Source: Coprinopsis marcescibilis
Taxonomy: Eukaryota > Basidiomycota > Agaricomycetes > Agaricales > Psathyrellaceae
DNA: 64,000 nucleotides
Direction of reading: 5' to 3'
NCBI GenBank assembly: GCA_004369085.1
Contig: ML210192.1
Coordinates: 62,001 to 126,000, forward strand
The notes under the pieces were generated by a model. That model worked only from the letters and a program-made list of their open reading frames with translations, had not been told where the DNA came from and ran no database searches. The position numbers were made by a program, and so were the translations under genes. Of this stretch, positions 45,558 to 57,570 are shown piece after piece (positions within the stretch are counted from its first letter, which is position 1; each line of letters opens with the position of its first letter).

Positions 45558-47070
45558 TTATGTACGGAGAAGGTTTTCGAGGATCGATATCTCTTCCAAA
45601 GGTCCGTCAGCATCTCCTTCCGTTCCCATCACGCCTAAAACGCGTCTCGCGAGGACCAGCAACCGAGATATCTCAGGCTTAGCGTGTGCTTTCTTCTCTT
45701 CCGGCAAGTCTGACAATACAAATGAGTGGTTCCAGTGGGTCTTGGCCATCTCCAGCAAGTGCATCCCTAAACGTAGTCAGATGTCAAACAAAATCACATA
45801 TAACCACAATTGATGCATACCAATCTGTGGATAGTTTATCGGATATACAAGCAAATAGAGTGCCAAAAGCGTAACGCCAGTGTCAGCAGCTGTGTCGAAG
45901 TCACTTTCGTGCGATGCATCGCTGAATCGCTCGGAGAGGCCTTTCATAAACGTTTCATGGAAAACGCAATGGAGCTGCGAGGGTGTTTCCTTGATAGGAC
46001 GACTCCGGTAGTCGTCGGATTGCAGATAATTATCAACCTGTACGAAACTCCTCAGTTTCTCAGCGACGTCTTTCAACTGATCACTGTCGGTCGGTGGAGT
46101 CGGTACATGCCCAATCGAATTGAGAAATTTGCAGCTTGGGCAATTGCAACTGAATCCGTAGGTTATTTGAAAGATTTGATGCCTTGTCTGGGTTAACGCG
46201 GGGTCGACGTATGGTATGCAAATCTGCTCAAGCAACGGATTAGATTAGTGAAACAACTCTGGAGAGTCGATCTCGGACTTGCCTCTTCACCAGCGGCAAT
46301 ATCACTCAGGGCGAATACATGCATGGTAACGGTGTTCGACGATGATAAGATATACTTCGCCGCTGCGTTAGGCGTACACGAATGATTGAATAGCCGGCTT
46401 GCCAAAGGGAATATTCCATGACCAATGGAGTTGAGATGCGAATGGACTGTAAAATTGTTGTTGCCAAATCTTTCAAACAGTGCGGCGACCAGTTCTTGGT
46501 TTGGGGGAGGATTGACCGCGGGTACTGGTGGTGGCCCGACGGCTGAAGAAGAGCCTGGTAGCAGGGATAAGAATATTTCTAGCCCTTCCGATTGTCCCGC
46601 AGAATATGGCTCCGCCAAGGTCGATAAATAAGACAAGAGATGGCTCAAGAGGATGGCATCCATCTTATCGTGCTCCTTCAACCCTTGGAATGCTGCTGAG
46701 CTCGTGAATTGGTTGATCTTTTTGCATAGTCGTTTATGATGCAGTTGCCATTGGGCATTCTGACCTAGGTAGATTGCCCGTCAAACTCAAACTGCGAATT
46801 AACCGTCAGTGAAACCGAACATTGTGTGTCGCAATACCAATATGCGGTGCATCCCGTACATTTCTTGAGGTATGAGCCCTCTTTGGGGAAGCGAAAGCAA
46901 TGGTCGCATCGATGTCCTTTTTCGGAGAAAAGTAGAGCTGATGTGAAGCTTGGTACAGCGAGAATGCTAGAACCTTTCGGCAGATTTCGTTTGGCAACTG
47001 CTTGATCTCGGGCTGTAGGATGGGGCTTGACCTCTACGGTGTCGGTTCGCGCGGACCAGCTATGTTGCAT
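45558..47070 (-). CDS. SMYD-like SET/MYND lysine methyltransferase
   Basis: 447 aa in four exons (47070-46816, 46759-46283, 46223-45821, 45766-45558). The split SET domain surrounds a MYND zinc finger as in SMYD proteins. The first SET strand is AVAKRNLPKGSSILAV. The MYND finger is CDHC, then KKCTGCTAYWYCDTQC, then HHKRLC, with all Cys/His ligands present. The SET core LASRLFNHSCTPNA binds AdoMet, then GEEICIPYVDP, and a Cys-rich post-SET FSCNCPSC follows. The C-terminus is helical and TPR-like (LLEMAKTHWNHSF). Such enzymes methylate Lys in histones or other proteins; the target is unknown. The intron after GEE (46282-46224) has a GC donor (GCAAGT), needed to join GEE to ICIPYVD in frame. Confidence 0.88.
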
Positions 47071-47693
47071 ATCCGAGACGTTCTATGCGAGATTTTTATT
47101 AATTTGAAAGGACCACGGTGGCAATGACTTGTTCGAGGACTTGAGTTGTGTGATGGTCAAAACAGAACTTTAAGACGCGCTCTTGTCCGACGTTGCGGAC
47201 AGCCTCGGCCGGCGCGATAAGTTACGCTTGGCGACGACTCGACGACGACGAACACATTCGTTGCAGATTGTAGGCTCTCCTTTTTTTTGCTTCTAGTGCT
47301 CTCCATCTGAGTCCAGTTTTTGGATTAACCTGGCGAGCTGTCACTGCGCATTTCCCACTGCACTGCGGCGCTACGGCGTGCTCGGTCTAATTCTACTATG
47401 TCAGCTTAGCTGGCATCCGAATTAAGGACCATGTCATCGATGCGCCTTCCGAGGATACCGTCTTCTCCGTGGTATCGGATTGCAGATCTACGACTGTAAT
47501 CCATATCCTTTGAAGCAGTATATCCGCTGCAGTGTTTTCCTGATGCACAAGGTGCGTTGAAAACCGGTTCGATTGACGTAGCGAGTCGGAAAGCCTGCCA
47601 TTTAACACTCAATTGTGCTTCCAGTTCAAGGTTCTGCGCAGGACTTTGAGAGTATGGAAATCGGTCGGCGAGGATACGGGACCAAGGCAGGAA
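47071..47693. other. Divergent promoter region
   Basis: About 0.6 kb between the SMYD-like gene (-) and the NACHT-TPR gene (+). It contains a run of eight T near 47280. No gene seen; short open frames only. Confidence 0.5.
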
Positions 47694-50600
47694 ATGACCA
47701 ACACCAACACCGGTAAGTTGAAATCCTCATTATAAGCCTCAATGATTCTTGCTTATACCTTCGTGAGCAGGAGCAAGTTCAAGCCAAATGACAGGGTCCT
47801 TCGCTGGTGCATCAAATTTCTCAATTCAAGATTCACAATTCAACGTTGTCGGAGGAAACATGGTACATAGTACAATCAATGTCACGAACGTCACGAATGT
47901 GACGCAAGAAATCCAAGAAAGCTACTCATGTATGTTCTCCAGCAGTCGATTTTAAACCTCTTTAATACTTGCATTAGGCACCGACGCTGAAATATGCGAG
48001 GCATTGCGTCGTCTGAATGACCCCGTAGGTTGTTCCTGGAATGCCTCTAGAGTGTGTTTGGTAGGAACCCGGACGGTGCATATCGAAGAAATTTCAGTTT
48101 GGGAAGCGGCAACCTCCTCTTGCAATTCTGCTGAAATATATGTGGTCGCGGACTCGGCAGGGAGCGGAAAGTCAGCTCTGGCGCATACTATATCCCAGAA
48201 GGCGCGCAGGGAAGGAACACTCGTGTCGAGCTTTTTCTTTGACCAGATGAAGCAGCATTCTACTCCCTCCAACATGATGGCTGCCCTTATCCGTGGCCTA
48301 TGCGACGTCAGTGACTCAGTCAAGCGACAAATCGGCGAAATTATCGCAAAAGACCACAGTCTTGCAAATGCAGATCCAATCCAGCAATTCGAAGAGATCG
48401 TTTTGCCGATCTGCCCAGCCTTACCGCAAGGTCGAAGGTTCACCGTCACCATAGATGCACTTGACGAAGACCATAGCTCAATTATTGTGACGATCCTTCG
48501 TGATTGGGTACCACGACTACCTCCGTCCTTCCGGATCTTTCTCACTACTCGTCCCGAATCCCGCATCATGAAGCAGCTGGAGAAACAACCTCATATACGA
48601 CTTTCCTCCAATTCTCTAACTGGACTCTCCCAGCTGCAAGACGTCAAGCTATTCATCACGGCTTCGCTATCGAAGACCAAGTATGGGCCCTCGATTTCTG
48701 CCAAGCTACTGGAAGCCTTTATCGCCAAATCAGAAGGGTTGTTCCTCTGGGCAACCATGGTTCTTCGTCATATCGACGACGCTTACGATCCAGCTGGCGA
48801 GCTGCAGGACATCATTGCAGGAAGTAGCGACGACTGGAAAGAGGCTGATGGTGCTGTTAAACAACTCGACAGCCTCTACCAGAGGATCCTGTTGAAGCTC
48901 AGGTGGACCGATCGACGATTCGTGGAGAAATACAAGATCGTCATGGGAGCGTTGGTTACCTTGAAGGAGCCACTTTCAGCAGCCGGCCTTGCTGCACTGT
49001 ACGAATCGGATTGCATCGCTGTGGACGACATCCACCGCATCTGTGGATTGCTGCAGCCCCTCCTACGGGATTATTCTTCGGAAGATCCCCAGAAGCCCAT
49101 TCAACTCCTCCACCTCTCTGTTCAAGAATATTTAACCCAACGAGCATCTTTGCCATATCGATTAGATTGCGACGAGCACCATTCGAGGTTGGGCTATCTT
49201 GCCCTTCGTATCATCAAAAGCCACCTTACGTCGCAAAACGTTCCTATCCTTGGCTACACAGATGGAGAGTGGTTCAGAGACATCACATCAGTTCCCCCTC
49301 CTATCCCACCTCTACTCAAGGACGATGTACTGGAACAACTTTGGTACTCGTGCCAACATGTAGGCACGCATATGGAAACTATGCCGACCACTGGCACGAC
49401 AAGCTTGCATGCCGAGTTTGGGTTCCAGGTTTTGGTCAACGAGCCACGGTCTATACTTGAGGTCACAGCATCCATGGGGAGCCTCATCAAGATATCTCCT
49501 TTGAAAAAGCTTGCATTGGTGAGCTGAATCGTAAGCCATGCGCAGCTTATGTACTCATCGACATCTTAAACAACGCAGGTTCTATCGGGTTCGACATTGG
49601 AATCCAGCTCAATTCGGAGAACCGCTGCCATATACTGTGCTGTTGCGCGATGCCTCGTCCCCTTGAACCGCTTCGTTGAAGCCCGCCCACTCATAGAAGA
49701 CGCTGTCTCCTTATATCGCGACCTCTTCTCGGAAGATACAGAGGATGCGGTACTGGGAAGGGAGTTTGCTTTATCCCTGTATAACCTTTCCGTGACCCTT
49801 CAGCACTTTGGGTCGCATGAAGAAGGGCGCCGAATTGCACAGGAAGGTATAGGCATAGTGCGGAGACTGGCCCACATACAACCATTGCACTTCCAAGCAT
49901 TGCTAAGCAAGCTCCTCCGAACCTGTAGCGTCTTATTCTCCAAAGCGGGTCTTCACGAAAATGCTCTCGGAATGGCGCTGGAGGACACAGAAATCACGCG
50001 CAAGCTCACGGGAAGCCATCTCAGCCAAGACCTTGCCCAATCGCTTTCCAATTTGCGAGACATCCACATGGAATTAGACCGCCATGAAGATGCCATCCCA
50101 CCCATTGTGGAGGCGGTCCAGATATATCGTCAATTGACTTCCAGCGATCCCGAAAAATACAATGTCGCTTTGGCAGATTCTCTCTATAAACACTCCCAGT
50201 CGCTCTGCGTCAACGGAAACTACACCGACGCTCTCGGGCCTGCACAAGAGTCGCTCGCCATTCGTCAAACACTTGCAAAGGAAGATCCCGAAGCTTCTGA
50301 CGAACAGCTGGTGTTGACCCTGCGGAGAGTTAGCTACATCCTTTTGCGGTGCAAACGGTCTAGCGATGCTATCCCAACATCCATTGGAGCCGTCGCAGTT
50401 GGTCGCCGTTTAGCTGCAAAGGACGAACAATTTCAGAGTCAATTGGCTCATTCCCTTCACCTTTATGGCGCCAATCTCTCCATGATTGGGAAACCCTTCG
50501 AGGCCATTGAAGCAACCAAGGAAGCAGTCGCCATCCGGCGTCGACTTATATCGCAAGGCAGGATATCCATGATCGACACAGAGGAATCTTTGGGGTTGTC

Positions 50601-51912
50601 ACTCCACAACCTAGGTTGCCAACTTGGTAAACTCGACGACTATGACAACGCAATCCTTCCCGCATTAGAGTCCATCGAGATCAATCGTCGACTGGTTGCG
50701 ACAAATCTCACCAAATACGAAGGCCAATTATCAGATTCTCTCCGGGGTTATTCATTCTACCTGTCCAACATGGGCAGGAATATTGAAGCTGTAGAGGCTG
50801 TGCGGGAATCCCTTCAGATTCGACGTCGAATGGCTGCCAGTCGCAGCAATTCAGCCGAAATGGACGAGCCCTTGGCAGGGACGCTCTGTTCGCTAGCCTA
50901 TTACCTTGGCCAAGGCAAGTTTTATGACGAGGCCTTGCCGTTTGACCGAGAGGCAATAGAAATCTGGCGCCGCGTGGTTAACAGGGATACGAGCTTTGAA
51001 AAACACCTCGCAAGTTCCCTCCACAATTTCGGCGTCGACCTCTCGATGCTGGATCAATACGTAGAGGCGATCGGATGCACAACGGAAGCGGTCGACATCT
51101 ATCGTCGCCTTGCGTCACTGGATGGAGAAAACGCTTTAAACTATTTTGCAAAATCGTTGGAAAACCTCGCGACCATTTTATGTGCATGCGATCGATCTGT
51201 TGAGGCCAAGCCATTTAGCCTGGAAGCTATCGAAATCCGTCGACGATTGGTTGAAAAGGACGTAAACTCCGAAGACCACCTGGCGGCGTCACTCCATATC
51301 CTCGCATCCTGCCTTCCAGCGAAAGGCCAGAACGCCGAGGCGATAGTGTATAGAAACGAAGAGGTCGCCATCCGACGTCGCCTCGTAGAACGAAAGAAGA
51401 CCCCGCTCAACAAACTTGAACTAGCCCAGTCACTCAACGAATATGCTTGGTGCCTCACACAGACGTCAGGCCCCTATTCCGATGCCGTAGCCTATGCACA
51501 AGAGTCTGCCGCCAAATACCGCCAAATCTTGGCCGAGAAACCGGGGGATGCTGAAATATCCCTAGATTTGGCTAACGTCATGGATACAAAGGCTCACGCA
51601 CTCAACCTGTGCCAGCGGTACGATGAAGCTATCAAAGTGTCAGAGGAAGGCCTGATACTTTGCGTCAAAAAGGGAGAAGGAGAGCCATCTGTCAATTTCT
51701 TTGATTTCCCAGCCAATGTTCTTCACCAGCGTTGTGCCGAAGCTTTCTACAGCATAGGGCGCTACGAAGATGCCCTGCGACATGTAGAAGAGGCAGTAGT
51801 GATTGGCCGTAGGCTGGTAGTGGAGGGCAACACAGGAAGAGACAGGGAAACACTTTCGGAATCCCTTGTCCTACTCGAAAAGATAAGGAGTCATTTGGAG
51901 ACCCCGACTTGA
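47694..51912 (+). CDS. NACHT-TPR NLR-like protein
   Basis: 1,350 aa in four exons (47694-47712, 47771-47929, 47978-49518, 49579-51912). The N-terminus has MTNTNTGASSSQMTGSFAGA, then an alternating motif NFSIQDSQFNVVGGNM and an INVTNVTNVT run. The NACHT-type NTPase follows: ADSAGSGKSALAHT (Walker A, near residue 120), SSFFFDQ, FTVTIDALDE (Walker B), RIFLTTRPES (sensor), SEGLFLWATMVLR and HLSVQEYLT. The last exon encodes a 40-42-residue TPR array of kinesin-light-chain type, with the recurring core EAVAIRRRL and HNLG- or SLHN-type helix starts. NACHT-TPR proteins are one of the main fungal NLR classes, linked to non-self recognition. No N-terminal enzyme or killer domain was recognised. The start at 47694 depends on the tiny first exon; the Met at 47788 is an alternative. 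Confidence 0.87.
49640..51840 (+). repeat. TPR array in the NACHT-TPR gene
   Basis: Units of about 42-48 codons recur through the last exon. Each ends in a Glu/Ala helix with an IRRRL-type end: EAVAIRRRLISQ, ESIEINRRLVAT, ESLQIRRRMAAS, REAIEIWRRVVN, EAVDIYRRLASL, EAIEIRRRLVEK, EEVAIRRRLVER. DNA identity between units is moderate, highest in the ATCCGxCGTCG stretches, which suggests older duplication with some recent exchange. Confidence 0.8.
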
Positions 51913-52746
51913 CGCGTTTCCACTTGTACCTGAATTTCCCTGTTGATTCTTTCTGCGTTTCTAAATATAGGTGACTGCTCTTCTTGCGACATTCCTTTTC
52001 TTTGCTACCTGTTCCTTATTCGAACCGTTTCAATATTATCAGGCCCTTGATTGTGAGCCCAGCCACTTACCAAGAAGAGTGTGTTCCGAAGTTCAGGAGA
52101 GATTGCGAGTCTATGAAGCTTATCGAGGAAATGCGCGATACCTGATAAGGTGCATGTAGCCCCGACTAGAGATGTTGTTTACGAAGTGTATCGCTCGCAT
52201 TCAATGTCTCACTCTGTCATAGCAGCTTTTATACCCTGCATGTTCGCCGGTGGTGATGCACAACTATGCAGCCCAGTAATAAGAGTCACTGTCATGATCT
52301 AGTGCCGAATGCTCCAGCGAGAAGGAAGCAGTTTAATCAAGCTTGAAGCAGAAACGCAACTTGAAGGCCAAGAGCAAAGAATTTGAGCATTCGATAGCGC
52401 TCGCCGTTGATCGAGACTGAAGTCGGTCAGTGGCGTTTGACTGCGCAGAGTACTTTGCTGGATTGTATTATTCGACAGATGAAGTCAAAGTTTTGAATTC
52501 TGAGTTAATGATAATAATACAAGATTGTGCAAAATGTGAGTAAAGTAATGTCTAGTGTATTAGCGGTCGGAGGAAAGCACGGTCGATTTTCGACGTTTTA
52601 AATAACAGCGGCCCGGGTAAATAGATAGTTGATTCGCCAAGCAAGCGATCCAGTCGAGGCGAGGAGGGTGCATAGAAAGAGTGTTGGAACCTTTATTGAA
52701 TCTATAGTTGTTGACGACCTCAGTGAAGGGGGCGAGTTTGAGGAGT
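51913..52746. other. Convergent intergenic region
   Basis: 0.83 kb between the stops of the NACHT-TPR gene (+) and the TmpL-like gene (-). It probably contains both 3' UTRs. No gene seen. Confidence 0.5.
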
Positions 52747-55700
52747 CTAAGAATCCCAGATAGCACCGAAAGCGGGGATGCCTCGACTCATCATGCCGTA
52801 GACGACCTTCTCAGTGAGAGGTTGGTTGGAAATGATGGCGACGGCCTCGGCGTTGAACTCCTTGACGAGGCGCAAGGTAAGCTTGACCATGTCGGGCTTT
52901 CCGTGCTTGCGGGTGTCTGTACGAATGTATGATCAACGATGTGCTTTACCTAGCAGAAAGGGATGCCACATACCGTAGATGACAGCCTCGGGGTTGGCTT
53001 CGAGGACGGAATCGACGAGCTTATCACCGAAGGTGGCTCGGACGTCAGGAGCGGTCCAGAGGACTCGCATGGGGATACGCTTCTCGAAGATAGCAGGGGC
53101 GCAGGGTCCGATTCCAGAGCCGGTGGCGACGATGACCATGCGACGGAACATGGGGACGAGCTTCAAGACACCGTAGGTAGGGACACCCTTGACCCACATC
53201 TTGGTGGGGGGATCGTTGATATGCTTGGAGGTCCAGTCACCGGCACGAGAGACGACGAGGGAGAAGCCCCTCTTTCCTGGCATGGGGATGGCGGCAAATC
53301 CGTGCCATTCCTTCAGAGGTGCGTCAGAGATACGCATGAAGGTACCAGCAGGGGGAGTAACTAGAAAAGATGTTTAGAATCCTGCATAGGTCGGTGATAT
53401 GCGCAGGATAACTTACCACCGTAGTCGAACCACAAGCGGACGGCGTGGTTGGAGAGACGCTCGGAAACAACATCGACCTTGCGGAGACGGAACCAGGGCC
53501 AGATGATGGAACCTGTGCCAAGGGTAAGAACGTTGCCCCGGTGCTTAAGTGTTCGACTAAGAACTTACAGGTCAAGATGACGACGAGCCAGAATTGAGGG
53601 GTCTTGACAAGGCTGGTACCGAGGGCAACGCCTTCTGGAAGGTAATCGATGTGCAAAAACATGAACTGAACCCAGACCAAAGCGAGAGCCGACCATCCAA
53701 GGAAACGATGAGTATTTTCAAAGGTATCGTGGAGGCGCTTGCGGAGGGCGGGATAGGCGAAGATGACGATGCCAAGGAGTTCCGCCAAGATGACATAGGT
53801 GATAGCAACGGTTCGAACAGAAGTCTAAGAAATGGGTGAGAACTGGAGGAGATACTGGGCACTAGGTGAATCTCACCTTGCCGCCGTTAATGAATTCCTT
53901 TGTCGCTTGAGCAGTGAAGAAGGTCAACCAAAGAACGGAAGAGACACCGGCGCCGGAGTGAATGCCACCAATCGTGTAGACTCGAGCGGCGATTCGACGA
54001 ATGAACAGGGGCCACCTTGAAGAACATCACATTAGATCTTGGATCCGAGGTCAGATATTGAAACTTACGAAGGAGGAATGGAAGTGCAGATGAGGAACAA
54101 AGTGTTGATGACGAGTTCTTGACGCATGAGCACACCGATGAAGACGTTGGCAACAACGATGCCACCAAGTCGGTTAGCATCGTAATCATTGGTCACCGCA
54201 ACCCAGATGAGCAGAGAAGCGTTGATAATGAAGACCACACTGAAGAGACGCCTGTAGAGGGAGAACATCTGGTGGCGAAGGTTGCGAACGATCCTTCCTT
54301 GGGTCTTCTCCGGGTGGTCATCATCCTCGTAGCCTGACCAGATGTAATCTTCCTGCTTCTCGATTTGCGAAGAGGCAGATGAGTCGAGCTCCTTGATGTG
54401 AGCAGAACCAACTTGAGTAGACCCCAAGCTGTGATCTGATTGCTTGTGGGGAAGGACTTTGCCGTTGGTAAGGAGAGTAGGAGGAAGACTGATCCATTTG
54501 GTGTTTTCCGGAAGAGTGATGTCCTTCTCCTTAAGCTTGGCATCCTCGGCCTTGGCCTCAGCTGCCATCTGGCGCAGGACGGGCTTGTCGGTCTTGCCGT
54601 TACTTGATTAAAATGAGTATCGGCGAACACTGCAGGAAATATGAGCAACATACGCTGTCTCTGGGAAGTTGTCCATGGTCAAAATCCTCTTGGGGACGGC
54701 GTAGTAGGGCTGGACCTTAAGAGCAGCAGCCTTGACGTCCTCTGGGCTGATCGTGGATGGCTTGACGAAACCCCACAGTTCACCGTCGATGAGGAGTGCT
54801 GTAGCGCCAGTGACTCCCGGGCAAGTCTAGAGAAACGAGTCAGCAAACTTGCATTATAAACCGAAGCGGGGAGAATACGGACCTCCATGGCGGTGGCCAC
54901 ACCGTCAAGTTCAACGCGGAATCCTTGGATCTTGACTTGGTTGTCAATGCGACCCAGATGGACTAATGTGCCATTGGTATGCCATTTTCTTGAAAAAGGG
55001 GACAGGGTTAGGCTGGGCGCTTCCAAGAAAATAACCTCGGGGACATACCCTAGATCGCCGGTGTTGAACATCATGGAACTAACTCGTCCGTTAGGCGATT
55101 TTCAAATGGCATAGGAAAATCAGGTACATACCCATCATTGGCAAATGGATCCCGAACATATCGTTCACTTGTCTTGTCCGGAAGGTTGAGGTATCCTTTG
55201 GTGATACCGGCTCCTCCTCCCCACATAACGCCGGTCTGACCAATAGGCACCGGCCTCATGTTCTCATCAAGGATGTATGTCGTATTGTTCGGCGTCGGGC
55301 CACCAATCGTGACGATGTCTCCCGTGACGTGAAGCTGCATTGTGTTGGCGATAGTGACCTCGGTCGGACCGCAGGCATTCCAAAACTTGACACGGGCACC
55401 CCAGGTATCGGCGAGGGCTGATGCATGTCAGTATTGATGTACAACAGGGAATGATTGAGATTTACCTTTCGGGCAAGCCTCACCAGCGACCACGACCGTC
55501 TTGATATTGGGGTAGTCGGCTGGATTGTGAGGAGCCAACATAGAGGGCGTCGAGAACAGTATGTCCACGCTCCTCATGACGGCCTTCCAGTCCTTTGAAG
55601 TTTTTCCTCGAGGGCACAGGGTGCTGCCGTTGACCATAGAGCCCAAAATTTCCTACAAATTGCAGAGTCAGTTTTCACGTAAAAGCGGACGGTGAAAAAA

Positions 55701-56517
55701 CGCATTGCTTACCCAGGCAGCGAAATCGAAAGAGATGTTCAACATTTGGGAGACACGAGTGCCCGGCTGCATGTCCAACTTTCCGGGCTCGATGCACAGA
55801 ACTGGATTGCCGCGTCAAAAAGTGCTGGAAGAATGCCAGAGGAAAGAAGCTTACGGTTGACGACATTCCCATGAGTAACGTTAACGCCCTTGGGAGTACC
55901 AGTAGTTCCTGTAACAAGAATAAGGATAATTTGAAGAGAGTGTGATGGAGCAACTTACCACTAGTGTAGATGATATAGACGGAATCCTCGGAAGTGGTAG
56001 TGTCTCGGGGCTTGATGCAGTGGTTGTGGTTGTGGGTGGGACAAATGGCGTCCTCCAAAAACACAACGGGGACGGGGGCACCCTCAAGACGGTGCTCGAA
56101 CTTGCGCAGAGTCAGAGCGACAGTGGAGCCGGAGTCTAAAAGGGCATGCTTCAAGGTGCTATCGGAGACGATGTTGCCATCCAAGGGGATGTATGCAGCG
56201 CCAGCCTTGAGGACACCGAGAACGCCAATGGGGAGGGGAATGGAGCGCTCAACGAGCAAGCAGACACGCGAACCCTGGACCACGCCGACAGAGCGAAGGC
56301 GGGCAGCCAAGCAGTTCGCTCGACGATCCAGCTCACCATAGGTCATGGTGGTTCCAAGTTCATCCACGGCGATGAGGTCGGGGTTGTTCTTGGCATGGAA
56401 CTCGAATGCGTGGTGAGCACATTCGAACGGAACGGTTTGTTTGGCTCCTATACCGTACTTCCAGAAGAGCGTTCTATCCGTCGAAGACAGGTTCGAAAGA
56501 AGATCGGTAGAGGCCAT
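52747..56517 (-). CDS. tmpL: TmpL-like hybrid: adenylation domain + ferric-reductase-type membrane domain + FAD/NAD(P) reductase
   Basis: About 1,020 aa with 13 introns that all join in frame. The N-terminal AMP-binding domain has the NRPS-style core motifs: YTSGTTGTPKG, NACGPTEVT, FNTGDLG, GRIDNQVKIQGFRVEL, and NGKTDKP with the catalytic Lys. No carrier or condensation domain follows. Instead there is an acidic linker (YEDDDHPE), six or so membrane helices with IHSG and THRFLGW (likely haem ligands), and a cytosolic FAD/NAD(P) module (WFDYGVTPPAG, GFSLVVSRAGDWT, VATGSGIGPCAP, IISNQPLTEKVVY). This layout matches TmpL of Alternaria brassicicola and Aspergillus fumigatus, reported to guard intracellular redox balance and to sit at Woronin-body-linked peroxisomes. 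Homology is by domain order and motifs. The substrate adenylated is unknown. Confidence 0.85.
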
Positions 56518-57570
56518 TGCAGCTGGACTGAAGACTGCGCTGGAGGAGTTAAGGAATCATAGCAGCAGAATCGGTCTGCTTTTAAACCCCAGGAGTTTCT
56601 ACCTTACTCGGAGTGTCGTGGCAGCGTTTCGCTATGTTCTCAAGCTATGCTGGTGCGTGCACAGATCTGGAGGGCCATTCGGTGGAGTGCGTTGAGTCCG
56701 AATGAAGCAAGCACGCCACAAGGGGCGCCATGAGATACAGAGATGTTTTTTTTTCGCGTTGCACTTGGTAAAACGGACAAGATGACGCCGAGATCCAAGT
56801 CAGCCCGCATGGCAAGGACAGAAGCGAAGAAGCCCAAGCAAGGCTGTAGATAGCCAAAATGGGCGACAAGACAGACATGTTGACAGCATATCGGATAGGA
56901 ATCGCAGTGCGATTGTCCACAAACCAAGGATCGCGATCCCGCAGGCCCGCAAGCAGATGTTAGGCGTTAAGTGGACGGAGATGGAAACTCTGAAACCACG
57001 ACAAGCACTTGTTTGTTCCTGTTTACCTCTGCCCGGCACATATTCTCTCACGGTAGGCTTCCTCCAGGTCACCGGGCAGAGTTCAACGACCCTTCTGCTG
57101 ATAAAACATAGAATGGGAAATGTAGAAATCAGCACTTCGGCCATGCTCCCGTGTGTAAAATGAATTCGGGGAGCAGAATCCACAAGAAAAGTTGTTGTAT
57201 CCCACCGGCCTACCAAAATCTTCCCCAGCACTCGGTAACCGATCAGCACTGCAAGCGTTCCAACTAACGTTTTACTCCTGGACAGCGCTGGCTAGTAGCG
57301 CCTCCTTCGGTGGAGTGTGTAAGCTTACTCACACATCAGGTGCTTTGCCCCCGCTCCGAAGCCGCCATCATAGAACGAGGATCCCAACTTGTCGTCAGTG
57401 TCCGGTTCGCGGATAGTATAGTAGGCTGAGAGATATGTCACCAGATTATCTGAGGATAACCTACCCCGAGTCCAACAATGATAATGGAAATACATATGAA
57501 GAAGAAGACCAGCGAAAACATGCAGCAGGAAAGAAATATGACAAAAGGAATAATAAAGCACATCACAGAT
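56518..57570. other. Intergenic, no supported gene
   Basis: About 1.05 kb between RAD50 (stop at 57571) and the start of the TmpL-like gene, both on minus. A 149-codon minus-strand frame at 57249-56800 has no family resemblance and is probably chance. Expected to hold the RAD50 3' UTR and the tmpL promoter. Confidence 0.45.

Noticed and set aside
47694..56517. Idea that the NACHT-TPR gene and the TmpL-like gene form a biosynthetic or defence cluster
   Set aside because: The neighbours are housekeeping genes on both sides, the two genes converge with a normal spacer, and no tailoring enzyme, transporter or regulator is present.
56800..57249. 149-codon minus-strand frame between tmpL and RAD50
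   Set aside because: No recognisable motif, odd composition rich in Cys/Arg/Leu, and position in a promoter/UTR gap.
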